A stretch of DNA of 64,000 nt, taken from SZUA-442 sp963792405. Its GTDB lineage: Bacteria > Actinomycetota > Acidimicrobiia > Spongiisociales > UBA5794. The notes under the pieces are model-generated. The model was not told where the DNA came from and did not search any database. It saw only the letters and a program-made list of their open reading frames with translations. Where the stretch lies: contig CAWBVU010000006.1 of the NCBI GenBank assembly GCA_963792405.1, positions 124,001-188,000 on the forward strand, read 5' to 3'. This document shows positions 53,007 to 61,688 of this stretch, piece after piece. The position numbers and the translations under genes were made by a program. Every line of letters begins with the position of its first letter. The stretch's first letter is position 1.

Positions 53007-53251
53007 GCGGTTGCGAACACGCAGTCGAGTACGTCTATCAGTACATCGACGAGGAGATGACCGTGACCCGGCGCGCCCGGATCACGCTGCACCTCAAGAT
53101 GTGCAATCGATGCACCGATGCATACGAGTTCGAGCGCAGGCTCAAGGCGAAGATCGCCGCTGCAGGGAAATCCCAGCCACCCGCGGAACTATTCGACCAC
53201 CTTCGAGCGTTGATAGAGCAAGAACGCTCACCGGGGGGCTCTGGCTGCTGA
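53003..53251 (+). CDS. rsrA: RsrA-like zinc anti-sigma factor
   Basis: An 82-residue anti-sigma factor with the ZAS motif HLKMCNRC (His30, Cys34, Cys37) and an extra Cys4 in MSGCEH, consistent with the redox-sensing zinc site of RsrA. Oxidation forms a disulfide and frees SigR. A further C-terminal cysteine is Cys82. Its ATG overlaps the sigR stop. The family is small (80-105 residues), so length is normal. Confidence 0.9.
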   Translation: MSGCEHAVEYVYQYIDEEMTVTRRARITLHLKMCNRCTDAYEFERRLKAKIAAAGKSQPPAELFDHLRALIEQERSPGGSGC

Positions 53252-53290
53252 CGCCCCGAGTCCCTGGTAGGAACCCAACGGAGGGTCAGC

Positions 53291-53488
53291 ATGCAAGACA
53301 CCGCACTCAAGGGCAGGAAATTCACCGGGGAGACCCGGGCCCCCAAGACCTATTCGGGCCAGCGCACGTGTGCGCAGAAGGGCTGCGCCACCAAGCTCTC
53401 GCAGTACAACCGCAGGGAGTTCTGCTACGCCCACGCCCCCACCAAGTACCCGCGCCTGCGCGGCCGCATCGCCAAGTCGGAGGACTGA
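53291..53488 (+). CDS. Small cysteine/histidine protein, possible zinc finger
   Basis: A 65-residue basic protein of unknown function downstream of rsrA. Cys27, Cys32, Cys45 and His48 (CAQKGC and FCYAH) could bind zinc. A GGAGGG ribosome site lies about 7 bases before the ATG. The 39-base spacer to rsrA suggests cotranscription. A hairpin at 53526-53563 follows. Confidence 0.65.
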   Translation: MQDTALKGRKFTGETRAPKTYSGQRTCAQKGCATKLSQYNRREFCYAHAPTKYPRLRGRIAKSED

Positions 53489-53525
53489 TCGGCGCACTCG
53501 CACCGTCGACCCGTCCCCATTCCCA

Positions 53526-53563
53526 CCACGGGCGCCCTCCGGAAACGGACCCGGCGCCCGTGG
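53526..53563 (+). terminator. Hairpin capped by a GAAA tetraloop
   Basis: An 11-bp perfect stem CCACGGGCGCC (53526-53536) with GGCGCCCGTGG (53553-53563), and an inner TCCG-GAAA-CGGA hairpin with a GNRA loop. It follows the small zinc-finger gene by 37 bases and precedes a new leaderless promoter, so a terminator role fits. Confidence 0.6.
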
Positions 53564-53636
53564 CGCGTGCGCCCGCCGTCTCGCTCGACTCGATCGGTGG
53601 ATGCCTCTGGCAGCCGAACGTCCTATTCTGGCGTCC

Positions 53637-53978
53637 ATGCACTCGCTCCGCCGCCCCGCCGCCGTCCTCGCCGCCGTCCTCGCCGTAGCCGTGGCACTCA
53701 TGGCCCTCGCGATGCCCGCGATGGCCACCGAGTCCGAGACGGAGACGGATCCCGGCACGACCGAGACAACCGTGGCGACCGAGCCGACGTTCGTCGGCGG
53801 TGACGAACCTGCCGTGGTCATCCCGGTCGACAGCCTGGAGGAGGAGCTGGAGCAGCCGTGGACGTCGCGGTTCATCTATCCGACGATCGTCGTGGCCACG
53901 ATCCTCCTCATCATCGGCATCGTCTGGGGCTACTTCCACTTCATCCGCAACCGCTACGCCGTGGTGTCGGACACCTGA
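53637..53978 (+). CDS. Small exported protein with C-terminal membrane anchor
   Basis: A 113-residue protein with a signal peptide (about residues 1-31), an acidic Thr/Glu-rich external stretch (32-75) and one membrane helix (about 84-103). No family recognised. A TATTCT -10 (53624-53629) ends 7 bases before the ATG, giving a leaderless transcript. Confidence 0.65.
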   Translation: MHSLRRPAAVLAAVLAVAVALMALAMPAMATESETETDPGTTETTVATEPTFVGGDEPAVVIPVDSLEEELEQPWTSRFIYPTIVVATILLIIGIVWGYFHFIRNRYAVVSDT

Positions 53979-54012
53979 CCTCCACGACGCACGCCGCTCG
54001 TCCCCGACGCCG

Positions 54013-54018
54013 TAGGCT
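54013..54018 (+). promoter_or_regulatory. -10 element for the DUF2342 gene (leaderless)
   Basis: TAGGCT ends 6 bases before ATG 54025; no ribosome site is present between. Confidence 0.55.
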
Positions 54019-54024
54019 GGCGCC

Positions 54025-55077
54025 ATGAGAGGAATCGACTGGGAGACGACCACGTCGGTCGCCCGCAGGTTCTCCGGTGCGTACCCCCTCGCCGGCACCT
54101 ATCACGAGCGACGCTACGAGATCATGGCGCCGGGCCTGGTGGCACGGGCCTCGGACCTCGTCTCGCACGAGACCGGCCTCGATCTCCCCGGCGCCCCCGA
54201 CGTCGGCGTCGTGAGCCGCGACGAGTGGGTGGCGACCAACATCCGTGCCTTCACCGCCCTCCTCGCCCCGCTCCGGGACGCCATCGAGGAATCCGGCGGC
54301 GGTAGCGTCCCCGATGACGATGGGCGGGGATGGGGCTCCCGGTTCATGAGCGCCGAAATGGGCGCCGTCCTCGGCTTCCTCTCGCGACGCGTCCTCGGCC
54401 AGTACGAGCTCGTCCTCCCGACGGGGGACGGCGAGGTCGGCGATTCGGTCTTCTTCGTCGGGGCCAACGTGCTGGCCATGGAGCGCCAGCACGAGTTCCG
54501 CCCATCACACTTCCGCTTCTGGGTCGCCCTCCACGAGAGCGCCCACCGCGCCCAGTTCACCGGCGTCCCCTGGATGCGGGGCTACTTCCTCTCGCTCGTC
54601 GACGAGCTGGTCGGCTCCGGAGCCAAGGAGCGGGGGCGGATGGCGAGGATCGCATCCGACGTGATCGCCGCACGTGATCGCGGCGAGAGCCCGATCGACG
54701 AGACCGGTCTGCTCGGCCTGCTCGCGAGCCACGGACAGCGAGAGGTGCTCGACCGCGTCCAGGCCCTGATGTCGCTGCTCGAGGGTCACGGCCATGTCGT
54801 GATGGACCGCATCGGTGCGGCCGAGATCCCCGAGGTCGCCCGCATGTCGAGGGTCCTCACGGCGCGCCGCAATGATCCGAGGCAGGCCGCACTGATGAGG
54901 CTCATCGGCATGGAGATGAAGCTGCGCCAATACGATCTCGGTGCCGCCTTCATCCGAGGCGTCGAGGCCCATGCCTCATGGGATGCCCTCGCGATGGCGT
55001 GGGAGTCCCCCGAGTCCCTGCCCACTTTGCCCGAGATCGAGGACCCGAGGGCATGGCTGGACCGGATGGCGGGGTGA
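54025..55077 (+). CDS. DUF2342 zinc metalloprotease-like protein
   Basis: A 350-residue protein of the DUF2342 family, often annotated as F420-biosynthesis-associated. It contains HESAH (near residue 170) in WVALHESAHRAQF, a zinc-binding HExxH motif. Sequence outside the motif is mainly helical. The family occurs almost only in actinobacteria with F420; its substrate is unknown. It is followed by tilS with a 4-base overlap, as in other actinobacteria. Confidence 0.88.
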   Translation: MRGIDWETTTSVARRFSGAYPLAGTYHERRYEIMAPGLVARASDLVSHETGLDLPGAPDVGVVSRDEWVATNIRAFTALLAPLRDAIEESGGGSVPDDDGRGWGSRFMSAEMGAVLGFLSRRVLGQYELVLPTGDGEVGDSVFFVGANVLAMERQHEFRPSHFRFWVALHESAHRAQFTGVPWMRGYFLSLVDELVGSGAKERGRMARIASDVIAARDRGESPIDETGLLGLLASHGQREVLDRVQALMSLLEGHGHVVMDRIGAAEIPEVARMSRVLTARRNDPRQAALMRLIGMEMKLRQYDLGAAFIRGVEAHASWDALAMAWESPESLPTLPEIEDPRAWLDRMAG

Positions 55078-56408
55078 CGACCACCGATGACGACGGCCTG
55101 TCCGCCGTCGTCGACGCGGTCGAGGAGACAGTGGGGGGCGCCGGAGCTGTCATCGTGGCCGTGGGTGGTGGCGCGGACTCGGCGGTCCTGCTCGCGGCCG
55201 CGGCGCAGGCGCCTTCGATCCGAAGCCTCCGAGCGGTCTTCGTCCGCCATCATCTGCCGCAGGGCGACCTGCTCGAGTCGGCCGTGCGGCGCCTGACCGA
55301 TACGGTGGGCGTCGCGCTCGTCACGCTCGACGCGGCCGTCGCTGACGGCCCCGATCTCGAGGCTCGGGCCAGACTCGCTCGATATGGCGCGATGGAGGAC
55401 GCGCTCGCCTCGGTCGACGTCGCCATGACGGCGCACACCATGGACGATCAGGCCGAGACCGTCCTCATGCGCCTGGCCTCGGGCGCGGGCGCTACCGGCC
55501 TCGCCGGCATCCCCCGCGAGCGGGGCCGGTGGCGAAGGCCACTCCTGCGATTCCGGCGGGCCGAGCTGCGCCGGATCGCCGATGGGTTGGACCTGCCGTA
55601 TGCGGACGATCCCTCGAACGAGGATCCGCGGTTCACGCGCTCGCGGGTGCGTCACGACGTCATGCCCACCGTCGAGCGGCACCTCGGGTCGGCCGCGGTC
55701 CCGGGATTCGCACGGTCCGCGGAGCTCATCGCAGGCGACGCCGTCGCCATCGAGGACGCGGCCGCGTGGGTCACGATCCCCAGGGACGGTGGGAGGGTGC
55801 TGATCCCTGCGGCCGTCGTCGCGACGCTCCCGAGGGCCGTGGCTGCCAGGGTGTGCCGGAGAGCGTTGCGCATGACGAACGAGGACGGGTACCCGGGCAC
55901 GTCCAGCGACGTCGAGGACGTCCTGCGCACTGCGTCGACCGGCCGGACGTCGCAGCTGTCGTCGGGGCTTCTCGCCGTGCGCGAGGGCCCCCATGTCGTC
56001 GTCGGGCCGCCGAGGCCGGTGCCCCACCCGATCGAGGTCGAGCCCCCTTCCGAGGGCAGGCCGAGCAGGTTCGCGTCCGGCGGCGACACCTATGCGGTCC
56101 ACCGCATGGAGGCCGCCGACCGGCTCCTCGCGGGAGGCCGCTTCACCGTGGTGGACGCCGCGGCCGTCGCCGATCGACTCGTCGTGAGGGCCGTCGAGCC
56201 CGGTGACAGGATCGACATCGGCATCGGGACGACACCCGTCGCCGAACTCCTCCGCGCCCACGGGACCGCCGCCCCGCGGCGCCCGGTTTCGCTCGTCGTC
56301 ACGGATGGTGCCAAGATTGTCGCGGTCGTCGGGGTACGCACCGCGTCGTGGGCACGCCCACGCCGGGGCGCCGACGTCGTCGTCGTCGAGCGGGAAGTGG
56401 ACACGTGA
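55074..56408 (+). CDS. tilS: tRNA(Ile)-lysidine synthetase
   Basis: A 444-residue N-type ATP pyrophosphatase that modifies C34 of the tRNA-Ile CAU to lysidine. HTMDDQAETVLMRL is the family motif. The PP-loop, normally SGGxDS, reads GGGADS (residues 31-36): the serine is replaced by glycine. A C-terminal region beyond 300 matches the TilS C domain only in general. GTG 55074 overlaps the upstream stop; the longer frame is inside the upstream gene. The gene should be essential, so the substitution is probably tolerated. Confidence 0.87.
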   Translation: MTTTDDDGLSAVVDAVEETVGGAGAVIVAVGGGADSAVLLAAAAQAPSIRSLRAVFVRHHLPQGDLLESAVRRLTDTVGVALVTLDAAVADGPDLEARARLARYGAMEDALASVDVAMTAHTMDDQAETVLMRLASGAGATGLAGIPRERGRWRRPLLRFRRAELRRIADGLDLPYADDPSNEDPRFTRSRVRHDVMPTVERHLGSAAVPGFARSAELIAGDAVAIEDAAAWVTIPRDGGRVLIPAAVVATLPRAVAARVCRRALRMTNEDGYPGTSSDVEDVLRTASTGRTSQLSSGLLAVREGPHVVVGPPRPVPHPIEVEPPSEGRPSRFASGGDTYAVHRMEAADRLLAGGRFTVVDAAAVADRLVVRAVEPGDRIDIGIGTTPVAELLRAHGTAAPRRPVSLVVTDGAKIVAVVGVRTASWARPRRGADVVVVEREVDT

Positions 56409-56929
56409 AGATCGGCAGAGTGGTCGTCTCGGCGGAGGAGATCGACGCCAAACTCGAAGAGATGGGTGCCCGGATCACCGAGGACTACAGGGGCCAGGAG
56501 CTGCTCCTCGTCGGGATCCTCAAGGGAGCCTTCGTCGTGATGGCGGATCTCGCGAGGCACATCCACATCCCCGTTGAGTTCGACTTCATGGCCGTGTCGT
56601 CGTACGGGTCCGCGACCAAGAGCTCCGGCGTCGTACGCATCCTCAAGGACCTCGACCAGGAGATCGCGGGACGCCACGTCCTGATCGTGGAGGACATCGT
56701 CGACACGGGGCTCACCCTGCACTACCTGCTCAAGAACCTCCAGGTGCGCAAGCCGGCGAGCCTCGCGATCGCGGCGCTGCTGATGAAGGACGGCATCGAT
56801 CGCCCACCCCTCGATGTGCGCTACGAGGGGTTCCACATTCCGCCTGCCTTCGTCATCGGCTACGGTCTCGACTACGAGGGCAAGTACCGGAACCTGCCGT
56901 ACGTCGCCGAGGTCGAGTCGCTCGATTGA
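56405..56929 (+). CDS. hpt: Hypoxanthine phosphoribosyltransferase
   Basis: A 174-residue PRTase for purine salvage. The PRPP motif is VLIVEDIVDTGLTL. A second region, GILKGAFVVMADL, shows the flexible loop start. It converts hypoxanthine or guanine to IMP or GMP. GTG 56405 overlaps the tilS stop (GTGA). The order tilS-hpt-ftsH is common. Confidence 0.94.
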   Translation: MKIGRVVVSAEEIDAKLEEMGARITEDYRGQELLLVGILKGAFVVMADLARHIHIPVEFDFMAVSSYGSATKSSGVVRILKDLDQEIAGRHVLIVEDIVDTGLTLHYLLKNLQVRKPASLAIAALLMKDGIDRPPLDVRYEGFHIPPAFVIGYGLDYEGKYRNLPYVAEVESLD

Positions 56930-57028
56930 TCGCGAACGTCCGGCAACTTTGACGAAGCCACGCCGTACCATTGGCCGAACCCCCTCCGACGTGTCCGGTA
57001 GGGGCCGTGGGACGACCAGAGGAGCACC

Positions 57029-58942
57029 GTGAACAGGACCGCGAGAACCATCCTCGTGTACCTCGCCGTGATCTTCATCGTGGTGATGGGCTTCCAGATC
57101 GTCTTCAACCAGGCCACCAAGCCCACGGAACTGAGCCTCACCGAGTTCGAGACCGCCCTCGCACGTGGCGACGTGGAGGACGGCGTCGTGATGCGCGACC
57201 GCTCGAACGAACTCACCGGCACGATCCGCGAGGGAGCGGAGACCACCGACTTCATCGTCACCTACCCCGGCGACTACGCCGAGACGCTCACCAACGAACT
57301 CCAGGAGGCGGGTATCGAGTTCTCCGTCGATGGTGAGAACCCGACCCTCTTCGAGTGGTTCCTCACGGCGATCCTCCCGTACCTGCTGATCTTCGGCCTC
57401 TTCATCTTCATCATCATGCAGATGCAGGGCGGTGGGAATCGCGTCATGCAGTTCGGCAAGTCGAAGGCGAAGCAGGTGTCCAAGGATGCGCCGAAGGTGC
57501 TGTTCACCGACGTCGCAGGCGCGGACGAGGCCGTCGAGGAGCTCGAGGAGATCAAGGAGTTCCTCGCCCATCCGCAGAAGTTCCGCGCGATGGGGGCGAA
57601 GATCCCCAAGGGCGTCCTGCTCTACGGCCCCCCGGGAACCGGCAAGACGCTGCTCGCACGGGCCGTCGCAGGTGAGGCAGGAGTCCCGTTCTTCTCGATC
57701 TCCGGTTCGGACTTCGTCGAGATGTTCGTCGGGGTCGGCGCCTCCCGGGTGCGCGACCTGTTCGACCAGGCGAAGCAGAACGCCCCGTCGATCGTCTTCA
57801 TCGATGAGATCGACGCCGTCGGCCGGCACCGAGGTGCGGGCCTCGGCGGCGGCCACGACGAGCGCGAGCAGACGCTGAACCAACTCCTCGTGGAGCTCGA
57901 TGGTTTCGACGTGAAGTCGGGTGTCATCGTCATCGCCTCCACCAACCGGCCCGACATCCTCGACCCCGCCCTGCTGCGACCCGGGCGCTTCGATCGCCAG
58001 ATCGTCGTCGACCGCCCCGACCTCACAGGGCGCAGGGCCATCCTCGAGGTCCACGCGAAGGGGAAGCCCCTCGCCCCGGAGGTCGAGCTCGGCATCCTCG
58101 CGCGCCAGACGCCGGGCTTCACCGGCGCCGACCTCGCCAACCTCATCAACGAGGCTGCGCTGCTCGCCGCACGCAGGGGTGACGACGCCATCACGATGGC
58201 GACGCTCGAGGAAGCGATCGAACGCGTGATCGCAGGGCCGGAGCGGCGCAGCCGCATCATGTCCGAGCACGAGAAGAAGATCACGGCGTACCACGAAGGT
58301 GGGCACGCCCTCGTCGGCTATGCACTCCCCAATGCCGACCCGATCCACAAGGTCACGATCATCCCGAGGGGCAGGGCCGGCGGCTACACGATGGCGCTCC
58401 CCCTCGAGGACAAGTACTACGTGCGACGCTCCGAGATGATCGACCAGCTCGCCATGCTCCTCGGTGGGCGCACGGCAGAGGAGATCATCTTCATCGATCC
58501 GACGACCGGCGCCTCGAACGACATCGAGAAGGCCACGTCGCTCGCGCGGAAGATGGTCATGGAGTACGGCATGTCCGACAAGCTCGGCCCGCTCAGGTAC
58601 GGCACGCCCGAAGGGGAGGTCTTCCTCGGCAGGGACTACTCGAAGAACCGCGACCTGTCGAATGAGGTCGCCGCCGCCGTCGACGAGGAGGTCAGGTTCC
58701 TCATCACCCAGGCCCACGACGAGGCGCGGACGATCCTCACGACCCACGAGGCGGCCTTGCACCGCATCGCACAGGCACTCGTCGAGAACGAGACGCTCGG
58801 CGCAGACGATGTCGCGGCGATCTTCCACGACGTCCCGAAGTGGGAACACGCCGAGGACGGCACGATCAGGTTGAAGGCCCCGGACTCGCTCGGTCAGGCC
58901 CAGTCGACCTATGCCGCCGCCCGCACCGACGGAGTGTCCTGA
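57029..58942 (+). CDS. ftsH: ATP-dependent zinc metalloprotease FtsH
   Basis: A 637-residue membrane AAA protease. Two membrane helices (about residues 5-25 and 112-132) flank an external domain. The AAA domain has Walker A GPPGTGKT, Walker B VFIDEIDAVG and the SRH arginines. The protease site is HEGGH in YHEGGHALVGY. It degrades membrane and short-lived cytoplasmic proteins. The GTG start has GAGGAG 6 bases upstream. A TACCAT -10 candidate lies at 56966-56971. The C-terminus is short compared with mycobacterial FtsH. Confidence 0.96.
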   Translation: MNRTARTILVYLAVIFIVVMGFQIVFNQATKPTELSLTEFETALARGDVEDGVVMRDRSNELTGTIREGAETTDFIVTYPGDYAETLTNELQEAGIEFSVDGENPTLFEWFLTAILPYLLIFGLFIFIIMQMQGGGNRVMQFGKSKAKQVSKDAPKVLFTDVAGADEAVEELEEIKEFLAHPQKFRAMGAKIPKGVLLYGPPGTGKTLLARAVAGEAGVPFFSISGSDFVEMFVGVGASRVRDLFDQAKQNAPSIVFIDEIDAVGRHRGAGLGGGHDEREQTLNQLLVELDGFDVKSGVIVIASTNRPDILDPALLRPGRFDRQIVVDRPDLTGRRAILEVHAKGKPLAPEVELGILARQTPGFTGADLANLINEAALLAARRGDDAITMATLEEAIERVIAGPERRSRIMSEHEKKITAYHEGGHALVGYALPNADPIHKVTIIPRGRAGGYTMALPLEDKYYVRRSEMIDQLAMLLGGRTAEEIIFIDPTTGASNDIEKATSLARKMVMEYGMSDKLGPLRYGTPEGEVFLGRDYSKNRDLSNEVAAAVDEEVRFLITQAHDEARTILTTHEAALHRIAQALVENETLGADDVAAIFHDVPKWEHAEDGTIRLKAPDSLGQAQSTYAAARTDGVS

Positions 58943-59825
58943 CCTGCTCGATCGCGCCGTCTGGCGGGTGCGGGATCGTGAGCTCCCCCTGGGCACGCCC
59001 CTCGTCATGGGGATCCTCAACGTCACCCCGGACTCGTTCTCCGATGGCGGCGTCCACACCGATCCGTATGCGTCGGTGGAGGCCGGCCTCGCGATGGTCG
59101 CTGCAGGTGCGGCGATCATCGACGTCGGTGGTGAGTCGACGAGGCCACGGGCCACACCGGTCGATGCCGCCGAGGAACTCGCCAGGATCCTCCCTGTGGT
59201 GTCGTTGCTCGCCGACGAGGGTGTCGCCGTGTCCGTCGACACCTCGAAGCCGGATGTCGCCCTCGCCGCGGTCGATGCGGGAGCCGTCATCGTCAACGAC
59301 GTCACGGGACTGACGTCGCCCGCCATGATCGAGGTCTGTGCCGGCACCGGGGTCGGTGCGGTGATCATGCACATGCAGGGCGTCCCCGCGACGATGCAGG
59401 ATGATCCGACCTACGACGACGTCGTGGCCGACGTGCGGGGCTTCCTCGCAGGCCAGTGCCTCCGCGCCATTGCGGGCGGCATCCGCATCGAGTCCCTCGC
59501 GATCGACCCCGGCATCGGATTCGGGAAGACCTTCGAGCACAACCTCGAGCTCCTGCGGCACCTCGACGCCTTCACGCACCTCGGCTATCCCGTCCTCGTC
59601 GGGACGAGCCGGAAAGGCTTCCTCGGCACCATCCTCGAACCCGTACGCGGCCCCACGAGGCCCGATGAGCGTGACGCCGCCACGGCTGCCACGGTCGCCG
59701 CCGCGGTGCTGCGGGGGGCATCGATCCTCCGCGTGCACAATGTGCCCCTCTGCGTCGATGTAGCGCTTGCGGCCAAGGCTATGGTGCGAACGACGAGCCA
59801 TGACGAAGCGACCAACGGGACTTGA
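58911..59825 (+). CDS. folP: Dihydropteroate synthase
   Basis: A 304-residue enzyme joining pterin pyrophosphate and p-aminobenzoate. It carries GILNVTPDSFSDGG, DVGGESTRPRA, VSVDTSKPDVA, VNDVTGL and DPGIGFGKT, then LVGTSRKGFLG. The ATG at 58911 overlaps ftsH by 32 bases; there is no later ATG or GTG start before the first motif that preserves the domain well. Its stop lies after the start of the next gene (59800). Confidence 0.94.
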   Translation: MPPPAPTECPDLLDRAVWRVRDRELPLGTPLVMGILNVTPDSFSDGGVHTDPYASVEAGLAMVAAGAAIIDVGGESTRPRATPVDAAEELARILPVVSLLADEGVAVSVDTSKPDVALAAVDAGAVIVNDVTGLTSPAMIEVCAGTGVGAVIMHMQGVPATMQDDPTYDDVVADVRGFLAGQCLRAIAGGIRIESLAIDPGIGFGKTFEHNLELLRHLDAFTHLGYPVLVGTSRKGFLGTILEPVRGPTRPDERDAATAATVAAAVLRGASILRVHNVPLCVDVALAAKAMVRTTSHDEATNGT

Positions 59826-60282
59826 GCCGAGGGGATTTCGGTGGGTGATCAAAGGTCGCCTTGCCGTATCCGAGCGCGTGGGTGGCTACGGCTTCCAGCA
59901 TCGCAAGGTTCGGCGCGAGGAGGAGATCGTCTGGCTCCAGGATCACGGCATCGACACCATCGTGAGCCTCCTCGGCGCCAATCAGAACTCGATGGCATAC
60001 GAAGGCGCGGGCCTGCGATTCCTCTCCGCTGACGCCGACGTCGACATCGAGCCCGAGGAGGCGATCGCCGTGTTCGACATCATCGCCGAGGCGCTCGCCC
60101 CTCCGGGCGCCGTCGTGCTGGTCCATCGCGACACGATCGACGACACACTCGGCGGCCTGCTCGCGGGATACCTCATCCACTCCGGCATGCTCGATGACCC
60201 GATCGTCGCAACCGACGTGATCCAGAGGATCCTCGGACGTGCGATCGGGCCGGAGGGCCGGCGCCTCATCCCCGCACGCTGA
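59800..60282 (+). CDS. Degenerate phosphatase-like protein in the folate cluster
   Basis: A 160-residue protein lying between folP and folK, where folB is often found. It resembles tyrosine/dual-specificity phosphatase folds: EEIVWLQDHGIDTIVSLL near residue 40, FLSADADVDIEP, and VVLVHRDTIDDTLGGLLAGYLI at the position of the P-loop. The catalytic cysteine and arginine (HCxxGxxRT) are replaced by HRDTIDDTL, so it is unlikely to be a phosphatase. Starts at ATG 59800, overlapping folP by 26 bases. The assignment to this fold is by pattern only. Confidence 0.6.
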   Translation: MTKRPTGLEPRGFRWVIKGRLAVSERVGGYGFQHRKVRREEEIVWLQDHGIDTIVSLLGANQNSMAYEGAGLRFLSADADVDIEPEEAIAVFDIIAEALAPPGAVVLVHRDTIDDTLGGLLAGYLIHSGMLDDPIVATDVIQRILGRAIGPEGRRLIPAR

Positions 60283-60285
60283 TCG

Positions 60286-61608
60286 ATGGCGACCGCGTAC
60301 GTCGCCCTCGGCTCGAACCTCGGCGACCGCCGGTCCCACCTCGACCATGCGCTCGGGCGGCTCGCCACCATCGGCACCGTCGTGAACGGATCGCCGATCT
60401 ACGAGACGGAGCCCGTCGGTGGCCCGATGGGACAGGGTCCCTACCTCAACGCCGTGGTCGGTATCGACTCCGCCCTCGCACCCGGTGCCCTCCTCGGGGC
60501 CCTGCTGGGCATCGAGTCGGAGCGGGGCCGTGTTCGTACCGAGCGTTGGGGGCCGCGCACGCTCGATCTCGACCTCCTCTGGTACCGGGGCGAGCGTATC
60601 GACGAGCCGGGGCTCCGCGTCCCCCATCCGGAGATCCGCAGTCGGCCGTTCGTGCTCGCACCGCTGGCCGACGTCGCCCCCTCCGTCGGCGACGATGACG
60701 GGCCGTTCGCCTCATCCCTCTCACCCGGTGGGGCCCCGGGCCTCGTCCGTGTCACCGGGCCCCTGCATCCGGACGGGACCCGATGGCTGGTTGGGCTCGC
60801 GGACGCCGTCTCCCTCGACCCCTCCGGGCCCGGGCGGTTCTCGACGATCGCCCACCCGGATTGGGCGAACACGAGTGGTGACGCCTTCGGTGGCTATCTC
60901 GCCGCGGTGGCGCTCGAGGCGGTCAAGGGAACGGTGCCCGGGAGAGTGCCGTCCCACCTGACCTATCGGTACCTCAGGGGCGTCCCTGCCGGAGCGGAGC
61001 TGACCATCGAGGTCGCCCTCGATCGCTCGAGCGCCAGGACGTCGGACTGCACGGTGATCGTCGCCGTGGACGGCGTCGAGGCAGGGGCGTGCACCGTGGG
61101 CGTGGTCGCGGCTCTCGCCTCGACCCCGTCGGGCCCCCCACTGCCGGCGGTGCGCCACCTCTCCGAATGCGTTCCCGTGCCCTTGCTCATCGAGGCGACC
61201 GGCCGAGTGCTCGGCACGTCGGCCCACTCGTGGAAGCCGTTGGAGCGATGGGACGTGCCCGACCTCGTCGATGGGTCCGAGCACGTGGTGAGGGCCTGGT
61301 GTCCGAACGTCGTCTACGGCAGCGACGACCCGTACCTGCACGCCGCCAGCATCGTCATGCCGATCGACGCGCTGATCTGGCCTGCGACGATGCAGCGGCT
61401 CGGGCTGCTCCCGAACGGCCCTCCGATCGCGACACCCACGATCGAGCTCGTGGCACGCTTCGCCGACCTCTCCAACGAGGCATGGTTTGTCGCGGAGGCG
61501 TCGATCGATCACCTGACCGACAAGACGACCGCGGGGACGGTGAGGGTCTGGGGCGCAGATGGGCGGTACGCGGCCATCGGGCACTCGCTGAACCTCGTCC
61601 GACGGTGA
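60286..61608 (+). CDS. folK: FolK fused to an acyl-CoA thioesterase-like domain
   Basis: A 440-residue fusion. Residues 1-130 are HPPK: YVALGSNLGD, NAVVGI and RWGPRTLDLDLL at 88-99, which transfer pyrophosphate to 6-hydroxymethyl-dihydropterin. After a linker, residues 183-440 resemble double-hotdog acyl-CoA thioesterases (TesB-like/4HBT_3): DAFGGYLAAVALEAV, then ASIVMPIDALIW and NLVRR. The open frame between is uninterrupted, with no ATG or ribosome site at the junction. HPPK alone is about 160 residues. Acyl substrate unknown; the active-site aspartate is not clear. Confidence 0.85.
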   Translation: MATAYVALGSNLGDRRSHLDHALGRLATIGTVVNGSPIYETEPVGGPMGQGPYLNAVVGIDSALAPGALLGALLGIESERGRVRTERWGPRTLDLDLLWYRGERIDEPGLRVPHPEIRSRPFVLAPLADVAPSVGDDDGPFASSLSPGGAPGLVRVTGPLHPDGTRWLVGLADAVSLDPSGPGRFSTIAHPDWANTSGDAFGGYLAAVALEAVKGTVPGRVPSHLTYRYLRGVPAGAELTIEVALDRSSARTSDCTVIVAVDGVEAGACTVGVVAALASTPSGPPLPAVRHLSECVPVPLLIEATGRVLGTSAHSWKPLERWDVPDLVDGSEHVVRAWCPNVVYGSDDPYLHAASIVMPIDALIWPATMQRLGLLPNGPPIATPTIELVARFADLSNEAWFVAEASIDHLTDKTTAGTVRVWGADGRYAAIGHSLNLVRR

Positions 61609-61625
61609 GTCGACGCCGGGGGATC

Positions 61626-61631
61626 TAGCCT
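61626..61631 (+). promoter_or_regulatory. -10 element for the panG-panC-coaX operon
   Basis: TAGCCT lies 57 bases before ATG 61689, predicting a leader of about 50 bases with an AAAGGATCGGAG ribosome region. Unlike the other TAGCCT sites, this transcript has a leader. Confidence 0.45.
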
Positions 61632-61688
61632 TGTCGGCGGACCGATACCCAACGACCTGGCCGACGTCACGGGAAAGGATCGGAGCCG

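Noticed and set aside
56949..56971. TTGACG with TACCAT as a two-part ftsH promoter
   Set aside because: Spacing is 11 bases, too short for a -35/-10 pair. The TACCAT alone may still be a -10.
56090..59374. A 1094-codon minus-strand open frame antisense to tilS, hpt, ftsH and folP
   Set aside because: Four well-supported genes lie on the plus strand. The antisense product is low-complexity, rich in Asp, Glu, Val and Arg, a mirror of GC-rich coding.
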